Below are positions 1 through 7,356 of a stretch of 24,191 nt of DNA, one piece after another (the stretch's first letter is position 1; every line of letters starts with the position of its first letter). The stretch covers positions 1 through 24,191 of the forward strand of contig CAYMAX010000020.1 in assembly GCA_964388595.1 (NCBI GenBank), read 5' to 3'. The DNA comes from CAYMAX01 sp964388595 (GTDB lineage Bacteria; Bacteroidota; Bacteroidia; Bacteroidales; UBA932). Position numbers and translations under genes: made by a program. The notes beneath the pieces were generated by a model, which worked only from the letters and a program-made list of their open reading frames with translations, did no database searches and was not told where the DNA came from.

Positions 1-116
1 TTCCGCCAGGGGCGATCTATATTGAAAGAAAGAAGGTGATTGAGAAAATCGTAATGAGGCGAAATGGAGTCAAACATCGAAGCGATGTCATCAGATGTAT
101 TTTTCGATATATCCAT
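1..116 (-). CDS. ubiE: Demethylmenaquinone methyltransferase UbiE/MenG, 5' end only
   Basis: Only the first 38 codons lie in the window; the gene runs off the left edge. The visible protein contains SMFDSISPHYDFLNHLLSFN followed by IDRPW, which is the conserved opening of the UbiE/MenG/COQ5 family. Those enzymes transfer a methyl group from S-adenosylmethionine to demethylmenaquinone, the last step in making menaquinone, the main respiratory quinone of Bacteroidales. The start chosen is the ATG at 116-114, giving MDISKNTSDDIA before the conserved block. This makes the gene overlap the last 26 bases of the upstream PurL-tail-like gene in another frame, which suggests translational coupling. 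The SAM-binding motifs lie outside the window and cannot be checked. Identification is fairly firm because the opening motif is distinctive; the exact start is less sure. Confidence 0.8.
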   Translation of the reverse strand, partial: MDISKNTSDDIASMFDSISPHYDFLNHLLSFNIDRPWR

Positions 117-486
117 AAGATGAATCATCCATTCTTAACTCACCTTTGGTGACGTGGCCCAAAAGGGTAGTCTCGATGCCGTGATTAAACATATAATCGA
201 CGAAACTGTCTTCCTGATCTTCGTTCACCGATATGATGGCGAGATATTTAGTCTTACCATGGAGAAATACCTTGTCCTCAATATCTGAATCACCGGTGAT
301 GTCAAATCCCAAATGATTCTCTCTGCAGCAATTGATTAGAGAGTCGAAAAGTCCTTTGTCGGAGATGGGCTCAAAACTGGTAATAAAACCTTCTACAGCA
401 TTGTTTGTGAGGAATATTATCGCTTCCTGTGAAGAAACAAGATAGATGGTGTCTCCCTTTTCTTTGAAACTATTTTTGATGTACAT
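91..486 (-). CDS. Short protein resembling only the C-terminal end of PurL (smallPurL type)
   Basis: This 131-residue frame, from the ATG at 486, resembles the end of the second AIR-synthase-like domain of phosphoribosylformylglycinamidine synthase. FKEKGDTIYLV (residues 7-17) looks like the strand before the PurL C-domain, NNAVEGFITS (28-37) matches the helix before the usual DxSDGG loop, and LLGHVTKGELRMDD (about 98-111) matches the PurL terminus of Bacteroidota as I remember it. About 50 residues expected between the first two blocks appear to be missing. The active-site loop is degenerate: EPISDKG replaces D-x-SDGG. No ATP or substrate half-domain is present, so it should not be a working synthase. 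The frame stays open upstream, but only as antisense of tRNA-Leu, so the longer reading is rejected. It overlaps ubiE by 26 bases. It may be a decayed remnant, a repurposed domain, or a different small protein. The coding call is moderately sure, the PurL link tentative. Confidence 0.5.
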   Translation of the reverse strand: MYIKNSFKEKGDTIYLVSSQEAIIFLTNNAVEGFITSFEPISDKGLFDSLINCCRENHLGFDITGDSDIEDKVFLHGKTKYLAIISVNEDQEDSFVDYMFNHGIETTLLGHVTKGELRMDDSSYGYIEKYI

Positions 487-560
487 ATAGAGGATAATTC
501 TAAAACAATGTAAAATTAACTTTTTTTGGCAAAATAAAAGCAGAATTAAATAAAAGTTTC

Positions 561-568
561 TATATTTG
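561..568 (+). promoter_or_regulatory. Bacteroidota -7 box before tRNA-Leu
   Basis: TATATTTG matches TAnnTTTG exactly and ends 9 bases before the tRNA, leaving room for a short 5' leader removed by RNase P. No clear -33 TTTG is visible at the usual 19-21-base spacing. Confidence 0.6.
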
Positions 569-577
569 CAGCCCCAA

Positions 578-663
578 GCCCAGATGGTGAAATTGGTAGA
601 CACGCCACTTTGAGGGGGTGGTGACCGCTTTTGGTTGTGCAAGTTCGAGTCTTGTTCTGGGCA
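578..663 (+). tRNA. tRNA-Leu, anticodon GAG
   Basis: The 86-base sequence folds as a class II tRNA. The acceptor arms GCCCAGA (578-584) and TCTGGGC (656-662) pair fully. The D-loop has the usual GG, the anticodon stem CCACT/GGTGG encloses loop TTGAGGG with anticodon GAG, a long variable arm follows as expected for leucine, and the T-loop is TTCGAGT. The discriminator base is A (663), required for leucyl-tRNA synthetase. The 3' CCA is not encoded, so it must be added by CCA-transferase. The tRNA would decode CUC and CUU codons. Confidence 0.95.
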
Positions 664-671
664 CATTTGAT

Positions 672-702
672 GAGGGAAGCAAGTCTGCTTCCCTCTGTTT
701 TT
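672..702 (+). terminator. Rho-independent terminator of tRNA-Leu
   Basis: GAGGGAAGC (672-680) pairs perfectly with GCTTCCCTC (687-695) across the 6-base loop AAGTCT, followed by TGTTTTT. It lies 9 bases after the tRNA and makes the tRNA an independent transcription unit. Confidence 0.9.
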
Positions 703-746
703 CAAAATATTTGAAGTTTTTTAGCCTTTTTGTGAAGAAATAGTTG

Positions 747-754
747 TATATTTG
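747..754 (+). promoter_or_regulatory. Bacteroidota -7 box before the LruC lipoprotein gene
   Basis: TATATTTG matches TAnnTTTG. A TTTG at 729-732 lies upstream, but with a 14-base spacer, shorter than usual. Transcription would start near 759, giving a leader of about 55 bases that contains the hairpin at 771-795. Confidence 0.55.
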
Positions 755-770
755 CAAATAATTTTGTATT

Positions 771-795
771 CGCGTTAGCGCGCATGCCTGACGCG
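771..795 (+). promoter_or_regulatory. GC-rich hairpin in the 5' leader of the LruC lipoprotein gene
   Basis: CGCGTTAG (771-778) pairs with CTGACGCG (788-795), all eight positions when one G-U is allowed, around the loop CGCGCATGC. No T-run follows, so it is unlikely to be a terminator. It sits between the predicted start of transcription and the start codon in an otherwise AT-rich stretch. Possible roles are mRNA stabilisation, an attenuator, or a DNA-level protein site. Its function is unknown. Confidence 0.5.
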
Positions 796-815
796 TACTT
801 TAACAGATGATTGTT

Positions 816-2849
816 ATGAAAAAGATGTTTTTTTACAGCGCTGCATTGGCATTGATGATATCATTGCTCTCAGGATGCAACCATGACTCTACCAATTCTC
901 AGGAATATTGGGAGAATAAAAAAGCAAACCTATTTGATTTCTCCACTATTGATAAAGTCAAGATAGATATCGATTATGGATATGACGGATATATGGCACT
1001 TTTTTCCATCTATGCTGAGAATCCTTTCACAGACGATGGTCATAAAGTAGCAGGTTTGGAGCCTATATTCAAATCATACACCGATGCCAATTCGGAGTTT
1101 CATTCCACCATTTCTGTCCCGATTGCTTCTGATAAGCTTTATCTTTATTCTGATGCAATAGGTCTTCCCTGGTGTGTTGAGATGCCCATTTCAAATAACG
1201 CAGCTTCATTCAAATATTCAGATCTCACTGCCGAAGAACTTTCCACTAAAGTTATTACAGAAGGGACATACAACATTGGTAGCAGCCTTTATACTATCAG
1301 AGCCAATGAGTTGATTTCTATCTATACTTCTCTTTCTACTTCGAGTTCTACTATGTGGAAGCCTACCAATTCTGTTTCAGGTATTTATACTACATTAAGC
1401 AATAGTACAGTACTTTACAATGGTAAGACAGTCGGGGACCTTCTTGAGAGAATTGAGAAGTTCTTGAGATATACTTCCACTGAGACTGTGAAGCAGAATA
1501 ATAGTCAGTTTGTGGTCGATGAGAGTAATGTCAATCTTCAAGTATTGGATGATGCCAATGTCGAGATGACTTTCCTTGGTGCTGCCGGTGGTTTTGGCAA
1601 TGCCATCACTTATTACTATTATCCTTCCGACGCGGTCATGACTGCTGAAGATTATCATAATCTTCCGAAATATGTATTAATCCCACGTCACAACAAATTT
1701 TATCCTACTTCCAAATTCAAAATCAGACTTCAGTATTTCGGAGCAGATTATGATCAGCCCGGTGTAGATGTGTTCCCCGGCGGTGTGACTATCGGGTGGA
1801 TGCTTATATCCGATGTTTCAGGTTTCTATTTCAAAGATGGTGGTACAGGTTTGTCTACCAATGCCAGTATGAACCAAGTTCATCAGAGAGTGATGACTGC
1901 TTTGGATGCAGGTAGATATATCTATTCCAATACATCAGCCAATCACGATGAGACCCCCGGTTGTATAGCTTTGTATGATTCAGCTACCGATGGTTTTGTT
2001 TTTGGATTTGAGGACTGTGCATTTGACCCCACTTTTGATTATTATGACGAAAGTTTTGAAGATTACCTTTTCTACGTAGAAGGTAATCCTAAAGTCAATA
2101 TCGGTAATTATTCCAATCCTAAGATTCCAAGACTTGATGTTGAGATTATCGATGGTGAGCTTATCACTACTGAATCAGTCTTCGGCACACTCGCTTTTGA
2201 AGATTTATGGCCTTCAGGTGGTGACTATGACTTGAATGACGTAGTTGTTGAATATACATACAAGACCAAGTTCAATGAGAGCAACAAAGTAGTCGCTGTT
2301 GATGATATATTTACTTTTGTCTGGGATGGAGCCGGTTTGCCTAATGCATTTGGTTATGTGGTTAATTCCCTTCTCGGTACGGTAGATCTTTCAAAGTCCA
2401 ATTTCTATTCTCAAGAAGAGAACAATCAATTTATCCTATGCCCCAATTGCAAGGAGGCTTACAATTCAGGCGAGATGAAGTCCTTCAATGTTTATCGTTC
2501 ATTTGCCGCAGCCGAACGTCCTGACAAGGGCACATATCAGCGTAGTTATAATCCTTTCATTGTTAATAATTATGTAGCAGGTACTCACAACAGGATGGAA
2601 GTTCACCTTCCCAAATATGATGGTACCCAATGGATGGATTCAACTCTGATATATAACCCTGAGCACCCGTTCTTTGTCAATAAGACCGGTGAGTATCCTT
2701 TTGCCATAGATTTGTTCAGCAAAGTCAATTGGCAGGTGGTTACAGAGTCTGTAAATATCGGTACTTCAGGTGAGTATCCTCAATTTACTCCTTGGGCAGA
2801 GTCATCGGGAAGCACCAATAAGACATGGTATCTGCACAAGAATAACTAA
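816..2849 (+). CDS. Exported lipoprotein with DUF4114-like and LruC-type C-terminal domains
   Basis: The start at 816 gives 677 residues and a clean lipoprotein signal: MKKMFFYSAALALMISL then LSGC, with the lipid-modified cysteine at 21. An ATG three codons upstream (807) is possible but adds residues before the Lys pair. The middle (about 290-420) carries the pattern of DUF4114-like modules, including FVFGFEDC and FEDYLFYV. From about residue 455, GTLAFEDLWPSGGDYDLNDV is the hallmark of the LruC domain found in Bacteroidota surface proteins. Such proteins are usually anchored in the outer membrane; their ligands are mostly unknown, with adhesion or glycan binding often suggested. An Asn follows the lipidated Cys. 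It is monocistronic, with its own promoter, a leader hairpin and a terminator at 2877. Family assignment is fairly sure; function is not. Confidence 0.85.
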   Translation: MKKMFFYSAALALMISLLSGCNHDSTNSQEYWENKKANLFDFSTIDKVKIDIDYGYDGYMALFSIYAENPFTDDGHKVAGLEPIFKSYTDANSEFHSTISVPIASDKLYLYSDAIGLPWCVEMPISNNAASFKYSDLTAEELSTKVITEGTYNIGSSLYTIRANELISIYTSLSTSSSTMWKPTNSVSGIYTTLSNSTVLYNGKTVGDLLERIEKFLRYTSTETVKQNNSQFVVDESNVNLQVLDDANVEMTFLGAAGGFGNAITYYYYPSDAVMTAEDYHNLPKYVLIPRHNKFYPTSKFKIRLQYFGADYDQPGVDVFPGGVTIGWMLISDVSGFYFKDGGTGLSTNASMNQVHQRVMTALDAGRYIYSNTSANHDETPGCIALYDSATDGFVFGFEDCAFDPTFDYYDESFEDYLFYVEGNPKVNIGNYSNPKIPRLDVEIIDGELITTESVFGTLAFEDLWPSGGDYDLNDVVVEYTYKTKFNESNKVVAVDDIFTFVWDGAGLPNAFGYVVNSLLGTVDLSKSNFYSQEENNQFILCPNCKEAYNSGEMKSFNVYRSFAAAERPDKGTYQRSYNPFIVNNYVAGTHNRMEVHLPKYDGTQWMDSTLIYNPEHPFFVNKTGEYPFAIDLFSKVNWQVVTESVNIGTSGEYPQFTPWAESSGSTNKTWYLHKNN

Positions 2850-2876
2850 TCTGCAGATATAAGATTTAGATTATAG

Positions 2877-2912
2877 ATAGTCGGATTGATATTTCAGTCC
2901 GACTATTTTATT
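2877..2912. terminator. Shared terminator between convergent genes
   Basis: ATAGTCGGA (2877-2885) pairs perfectly with TCCGACTAT (2898-2906) across a 12-base loop. TTTTATT follows on the plus strand, a good terminator for the lipoprotein gene. On the minus strand the same hairpin contains the TAG stop of the dehydrogenase gene and has a weaker T-rich tail, so bidirectional use is plausible but less sure. Confidence 0.8.
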
Positions 2913-3841
2913 ATGGATGAGATGTTCTCAGCTATTCTATGAATAAGCTCCACTTGTGCTTCATCGCTTGTCCAAGCTATATGCGGAGAGAGGATGAGAC
3001 TTGATGGGTCTTGAAGTTTGGAGAGATAGGGATGAGATAGGGCAATGGGCTCTTTTTGATATACATCTATGGCTGCCCCCATTATCAGATGCTCATTAAG
3101 TGCTTTGACGAGGTCTTCTTCATTGACGATGCCACCTCTTCCCACATTTACAATATAGGCAGAGGGCTTCATAAGTTTCAATTTGGAATATGTGATTAAG
3201 TCTGAAGTAGCAGCATTGAGAGGGGCATTGACTGAGACTATGTCTGAAGTGGACAGGAGTTCATCGATAGGAAGTGACGGATAGAGAGTGCAGTGAGATG
3301 TGCCGGATGTGGAGTAATAAGATACTTTCATGCCAAAAGCAGTGGCAAGCTGGGCTACCCTCGTGCCGATATGTCCCATAGCGATTATACCGAGACGCTT
3401 ACCTTTGAGTTCAAAGAAAGGATGTGAGACATCGGTAGGAAAGCCACTTTCGGTGTATTGGCCGGAATGAACGAAATCATTGTAATAAATACCATGTCCC
3501 ACAAGGTTGAGAATGTGCATAATGGTAACTTGAGCCACGCTTTCGGTGGAGTAACCGGCAACATTCTTCACAGGTATGCCTTTCGAAGTGGCATATTCTA
3601 CATCAACATTGTTGACTCCTGTGGCGGCTATGCAAATAAGTTTGAGAGAAGGAGTGGCGTCGATGTTGGGAGAGAGTATCTTTACTTTATTGGTAATCAC
3701 CACATCGCAGCCTGCGATACGTGAATTGACCTCTTCAGGAGAGGTGGTGCGATACAATATCAATTCCCCCAATGATTTAATGTCATCGAGTGAGATATTT
3801 TTACCTATTGTACCGGCATCTAAGAAAACTATTTTTAACAT
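2903..3841 (-). CDS. D-isomer-specific 2-hydroxyacid dehydrogenase, glycerate/hydroxypyruvate reductase-like
   Basis: The 312-residue length is usual for NAD(P)-dependent D-2-hydroxyacid dehydrogenases, which interconvert 2-keto acids and D-2-hydroxyacids in the cytoplasm. The substrate-binding half contains ATGVNNVDVEYA (73-84) and VAGYSTESVAQ (94-104). The Rossmann half has GIIAMGHIGT (151-160). The catalytic trio is visible: Arg235 in VNVGRGG, Glu264 in QKEP, and His287 in LSPHIAW. Two details are odd. The first glycine of GxGxxG is Ala154, and the position after strand beta-2 reads YYSTSG without the Asp that favours NAD, so NADP preference is possible. The gene starts one base after the guaA stop (TAATATG), so both are surely in one operon. 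The best subfamily match is glycerate dehydrogenase, but the substrate is not proven. Confidence 0.85.
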   Translation of the reverse strand: MLKIVFLDAGTIGKNISLDDIKSLGELILYRTTSPEEVNSRIAGCDVVITNKVKILSPNIDATPSLKLICIAATGVNNVDVEYATSKGIPVKNVAGYSTESVAQVTIMHILNLVGHGIYYNDFVHSGQYTESGFPTDVSHPFFELKGKRLGIIAMGHIGTRVAQLATAFGMKVSYYSTSGTSHCTLYPSLPIDELLSTSDIVSVNAPLNAATSDLITYSKLKLMKPSAYIVNVGRGGIVNEEDLVKALNEHLIMGAAIDVYQKEPIALSHPYLSKLQDPSSLILSPHIAWTSDEAQVELIHRIAENISSIIK

Positions 3842-3842
3842 A

Positions 3843-5432
3843 TTATTCCCATTCTATGGTGGCGGGTGGTTTGGAAGAGATGTCATAGACAACTCTGTTC
3901 ACTCCGCGAACTTTATTTATGATATCGTTTGAAACTTTAGCTAAGAAATCGTAGGGAAGATGGACCCAGTCCGCTGTCATGCCATCAGTGGATACTACAG
4001 CACGAAGTGCAATGGTGTATTCGTATGTACGCTCATCCCCCATCACACCTACGCTTCTAATGGGAGGGAGAATGGCTCCTGCCTGCCATATACTTTCATA
4101 AAGTGAGAGCTGTTCGCCACCGGCACGAACTCCGGAGGCAGCTGACCACCCTTGCGGGGCAGGGGTGTGTCTGAGTAAATCGATGTAAATGGCGTCTGCT
4201 TCTCTGAGAATTTCCAATTTTTCACTTGTGACCTCGCCCAATACTCTGATACCAAGGCCCGGACCGGGGAAAGGATGTCTGGAAATTAATTCGTTTTTCA
4301 CTCCTAGAGAGCGTCCCACTCTGCGAACTTCATCTTTGAATAATGAGCGAAGTGGCTCGGCAATCTTCAAGTGCATTTTTTCAGGCAATCCCCCCACGTT
4401 GTGGTGAGATTTGATGGTGCTGGAAGGTCCATTGACGGAGACTGATTCTATGACATCGGGATAGATGGTGCCCTGTGCAAGCCAGGAAGCATTTTTGATT
4501 TTCAAAGCCTCCTTTTCAAATACTTCAATAAAAGTCTTTCCTATCGCTTTGCGTTTTAGTTCAGGGTCGGAGATGCCTTTAAGGGCAGATAGGAAGGCGT
4601 CAGAGGCATCGACTCCTATAACATTGAGTCCCATATCTCTATATGAGGACATTACAGATGAAAATTCATCCTTGCGAAGCAATCCGTTATCCACGAAAAT
4701 GCATGTGAGTTGGTGCCCGATGGCTTTGTGGAGCAGAACAGCTGCAACAGTGGAATCTACCCCTCCTGAGAGGCCCAGAATCACATTGTCTGTTCCTATT
4801 TTTTTGCGGAATTCTGTAACAGTGCTTTCGATAAATGAGTCTGCGGTCCAGTTTCCACTGCACGAGCAAATGAGTTTGGCGAAGTTCTCGAGTATTTTGG
4901 CTCCATATTCTGTATGGTACACTTCGGGATGGAATTGTACGCAGTATGTAGGCTCTCCTTCGATACGGAAAGCAGCATTCTCGATATCCTGAGTGGAGGC
5001 TATGACTTTGGCTCCATCGGGGAGGGTGGCAATGGTGTCTCCGTGAGACATCCATACCTGAGATTTTTCAGGGATTCCTTCGAAGAGAGGGGAATGGTCG
5101 TCGTGGCTGATGTTTAGCTGTGCACGCCCGTATTCACGTGATAAAGATGCGTTTACACAGCCACCAAAGTGTTGTGAGATATATTGTGCTCCATAGCAAA
5201 TAGCGAGGATGGGAAAGCGTCCCTTGATGCCGGAGAGGTCTATGGTAGGGGATTTCTTATCTCTTACAGAGAAAGGACTGCCCGATAGAATGACTCCCTT
5301 GACATCGGCATCCAATGCCGGTATTTTATTAAATGGAAATATTTCGCAATATACATTCAACTCTCTGATTCTTCGACCTATAAGTTGAGTAAGTTGTGAA
5401 CCGAAGTCGAGAATTACTATCTTTTCTGTCAT
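3843..5432 (-). CDS. guaA: GMP synthase (glutamine-hydrolysing)
   Basis: GuaA aminates XMP to GMP using glutamine and ATP, the last step of guanine nucleotide synthesis. From the ATG at 5432 the protein has 529 residues, normal for the fused enzyme. The class I amidotransferase domain shows the nucleophile Cys79 in CYGAQ and the His168/Glu170 pair in FHPEV. The ATP-pyrophosphatase domain has the P-loop LSGGVDSTV (221-229), and the C-terminal dimerisation domain contains IKSHHNVGGLPEKM and ends in SKPPATIEWE. The frame stays open for 38 further codons upstream, but these run through the promoter and into typA's opposite strand, so the downstream start is chosen. A -7 box lies about 19 bases upstream. 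It is divergent from typA and followed by a dehydrogenase gene one base later. Confidence 0.97.
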   Translation of the reverse strand: MTEKIVILDFGSQLTQLIGRRIRELNVYCEIFPFNKIPALDADVKGVILSGSPFSVRDKKSPTIDLSGIKGRFPILAICYGAQYISQHFGGCVNASLSREYGRAQLNISHDDHSPLFEGIPEKSQVWMSHGDTIATLPDGAKVIASTQDIENAAFRIEGEPTYCVQFHPEVYHTEYGAKILENFAKLICSCSGNWTADSFIESTVTEFRKKIGTDNVILGLSGGVDSTVAAVLLHKAIGHQLTCIFVDNGLLRKDEFSSVMSSYRDMGLNVIGVDASDAFLSALKGISDPELKRKAIGKTFIEVFEKEALKIKNASWLAQGTIYPDVIESVSVNGPSSTIKSHHNVGGLPEKMHLKIAEPLRSLFKDEVRRVGRSLGVKNELISRHPFPGPGLGIRVLGEVTSEKLEILREADAIYIDLLRHTPAPQGWSAASGVRAGGEQLSLYESIWQAGAILPPIRSVGVMGDERTYEYTIALRAVVSTDGMTADWVHLPYDFLAKVSNDIINKVRGVNRVVYDISSKPPATIEWE

Positions 5433-5450
5433 AGTGTGCCGATTAATTCG

Positions 5451-5458
5451 CAAAAGTA
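5451..5458 (-). promoter_or_regulatory. Bacteroidota -7 box for guaA
   Basis: On the minus strand the sequence is TACTTTTG, an exact TAnnTTTG match. Its end is 18 bases before the guaA ATG, so the leader would be only about 12 bases. No clear -33 TTTG is visible. Confidence 0.6.
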
Positions 5459-5502
5459 CTGAAAAAACGAAATTAAATGATTCATTCTTACCAAGAAATA
5501 CG

Positions 5503-5510
5503 TATTTTTG
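5503..5510 (+). promoter_or_regulatory. Bacteroidota -7 box for typA
   Basis: TATTTTTG matches TAnnTTTG and ends 10 bases before the typA ATG. The predicted leader is therefore about 5 bases or less. It is 44 bases from the opposing guaA box within the 88-base divergent intergenic region. Confidence 0.6.
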
Positions 5511-5520
5511 CGCCTCAATT

Positions 5521-7317
5521 ATGCAAAGTATTAGAAATATAGCCATTATCGCCCACGTCGACCACGGGAAGACTACTCTGGTGGACAGAATGATATATCA
5601 GGCTAAACTCGCTAGGGATAACGAGAAATTGGGCGAACTTATTCTGGATAATAATGATCTGGAAAGAGAAAGAGGGATTACTATTCTCTCCAAAAATGTG
5701 TCAGTACCCTACAAGAACACTAAAATCAATATTATTGATACTCCGGGTCACGCCGATTTTGGAGGAGAGGTGGAGAGGGTGCTCAATATGGCAGATGGAG
5801 TCTTACTGTTAGTAGACGCTTTCGAAGGGACAATGCCTCAAACCAGATTCGTGCTCCAGAAAGCTATTGAAATGGGTAAAAAACCGATTGTGGTAATAAA
5901 TAAAGTTGACAAGCCCAACTGTCGTCCCGACGAAGTGAACGAACAGGTTTTCGACCTGATGTTCTCTCTTAATGCCACTGACGACCAGTTGGATTTTAAG
6001 ACAATTTACGGAAGTGCCAAGCAGGGCTGGATGTCTGTTGATTGGAAAAAACCTTCGAAAGACATTACTCCTCTTCTTGATATGATACTTTCAGAGATTC
6101 CGGCTCCCAAAGTGCTTGAAGGCACTCCTCAGCTTTTGATTTCTTCTCTTGAGTATTCTCCTTACGTAGGAAGAGTAGCTGTGGGAAGAGTGCACAGAGG
6201 AACTTTGCGCACAGGTATGCAAGTCTCTATCTGCAAGAGAGCAGGTGATATAGAGAAGCAAAGAATCAAGGACCTTATGGTATTTGAAGGGCTTGAGAAG
6301 AAGAAGGTTGATGAGGTGATGTGCGGTGATATTTGTGCAGTGGTCGGTATTGAAGATTTTGAGATTGGAGATACCATCGCAGATTTTGAAAATCCGGAGG
6401 CTCTTCCTCCCATTGCTATTGACGAGCCTACGATGAGTATGCTTTTTACCATCAATGATTCTCCATTTTTCGGAAGGGAAGGGAAATTTGTCACTTCACG
6501 ACATCTGAAAGAACGTCTTGCCAAGGAACTTGAGAAGAATCTTGCTCTCAGAGTGAAAGACGGATTGGGTGCTGATTCTTTCATAGTCTATGGAAGGGGT
6601 GTACTTCACCTCTCTATCCTGATTGAGACTATGCGTAGAGAGGGCTTCGAACTGCAAGTGGGACAGCCTAAAGTGCTTGATAAAAATATCAATGGTGTGA
6701 GATGTGAACCGGTAGAGAACTTGACTATAGACCTACCTGAAGAGATGGTCGGCAAAGCGATAGAGATATCTACCAGAAGGAAAGCTGCACTTATGCACAT
6801 GGAAAGAAGGGGAGACAGAACTCATCTCGAATTTGATATTCCTTCAAGAGGACTTATCGGATTGAGAAGCAACCTTATGACTGCTACTCAGGGTGAGGCT
6901 GTAGTGGCTCACAGATTTAAAGATTATGAACCATTTAAGGGTGAGATAGAAAAGCGCAATAATGGTTCCCTTGTCTCTCTTGATACAGGTTTGTCAGTGG
7001 CTTATGCCATGGATAAACTTCAAGACAGAGGTCGGTTCTTTATTTTCCCCGGGGAAGAGATATATGCCGGTCAGGTAGTCGGAGAACATACCCGTGCTTC
7101 AGATCTCAATATCAATATCTGCAAGACCAAGAAGCTTACCAACATGAGAGCATCAGGTTCGGATGATAAGGTAGTGCTCCCTCCACCCATCCAATTTTCT
7201 CTCGAGGAAATGTTGGAATATATTCAGGAAGATGAGCTTGTAGAGGTTACTCCCAAGTCGATGAGGATAAGAAAGATAATTTTGGACGAAACGGAAAGAA
7301 AAAGGCGTAAAGGTTGA
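5521..7317 (+). CDS. typA: Ribosome-associated GTPase TypA/BipA
   Basis: TypA/BipA is a translational GTPase related to EF-G that binds the 70S ribosome and supports ribosome assembly and stress adaptation. The 598-residue protein from ATG 5521 has the G1 loop AHVDHGKT (11-18), the switch I motif ERGITI (50-55), G3 DTPGH (73-77) and G4 NKVD (127-130). The C-terminal half contains the family-specific PSRGLIGLRSN, and the gene lacks EF-G domain IV, as expected. The frame extends 29 codons further upstream, but this would precede the promoter box and add a non-family tail, so the inner ATG is used. It appears monocistronic or is followed by the yceD promoter at 7338. Confidence 0.97.
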   Translation: MQSIRNIAIIAHVDHGKTTLVDRMIYQAKLARDNEKLGELILDNNDLERERGITILSKNVSVPYKNTKINIIDTPGHADFGGEVERVLNMADGVLLLVDAFEGTMPQTRFVLQKAIEMGKKPIVVINKVDKPNCRPDEVNEQVFDLMFSLNATDDQLDFKTIYGSAKQGWMSVDWKKPSKDITPLLDMILSEIPAPKVLEGTPQLLISSLEYSPYVGRVAVGRVHRGTLRTGMQVSICKRAGDIEKQRIKDLMVFEGLEKKKVDEVMCGDICAVVGIEDFEIGDTIADFENPEALPPIAIDEPTMSMLFTINDSPFFGREGKFVTSRHLKERLAKELEKNLALRVKDGLGADSFIVYGRGVLHLSILIETMRREGFELQVGQPKVLDKNINGVRCEPVENLTIDLPEEMVGKAIEISTRRKAALMHMERRGDRTHLEFDIPSRGLIGLRSNLMTATQGEAVVAHRFKDYEPFKGEIEKRNNGSLVSLDTGLSVAYAMDKLQDRGRFFIFPGEEIYAGQVVGEHTRASDLNINICKTKKLTNMRASGSDDKVVLPPPIQFSLEEMLEYIQEDELVEVTPKSMRIRKIILDETERKRRKG

Positions 7318-7345
7318 TGGATTTGAAAAAATCTTTATAACTTTG
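7314..7345 (+). promoter_or_regulatory. Promoter of the yceD-rpmF unit
   Basis: TAACTTTG (7338-7345) matches the -7 consensus TAnnTTTG. A TTG at 7314-7316 lies 21 bases upstream, an acceptable place for a -33 element, and overlaps the end of typA. Transcription would start near 7351. Confidence 0.55.
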
Positions 7346-7356
7346 CACCCCCTCAA

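Noticed and set aside
487..705. N-terminal extension of the PurL-tail-like frame, 73 more codons on the minus strand
   Set aside because: It is the antisense of tRNA-Leu and its terminator, with no family resemblance; the open frame is accidental.
560..757. 65-residue open frame on the minus strand
   Set aside because: Also antisense of tRNA-Leu; the RTRLELAQP-type peptide is a well-known artefact of tRNA reverse strands.
4465..4992. 175-residue plus-strand open frame
   Set aside because: It is a shadow inside guaA, which is firmly supported on the other strand.
5433..5520. Purine riboswitch or other structured leader for guaA
   Set aside because: Only about 12 bases lie between the predicted transcription start and the ATG, and no aptamer-like helix was seen.
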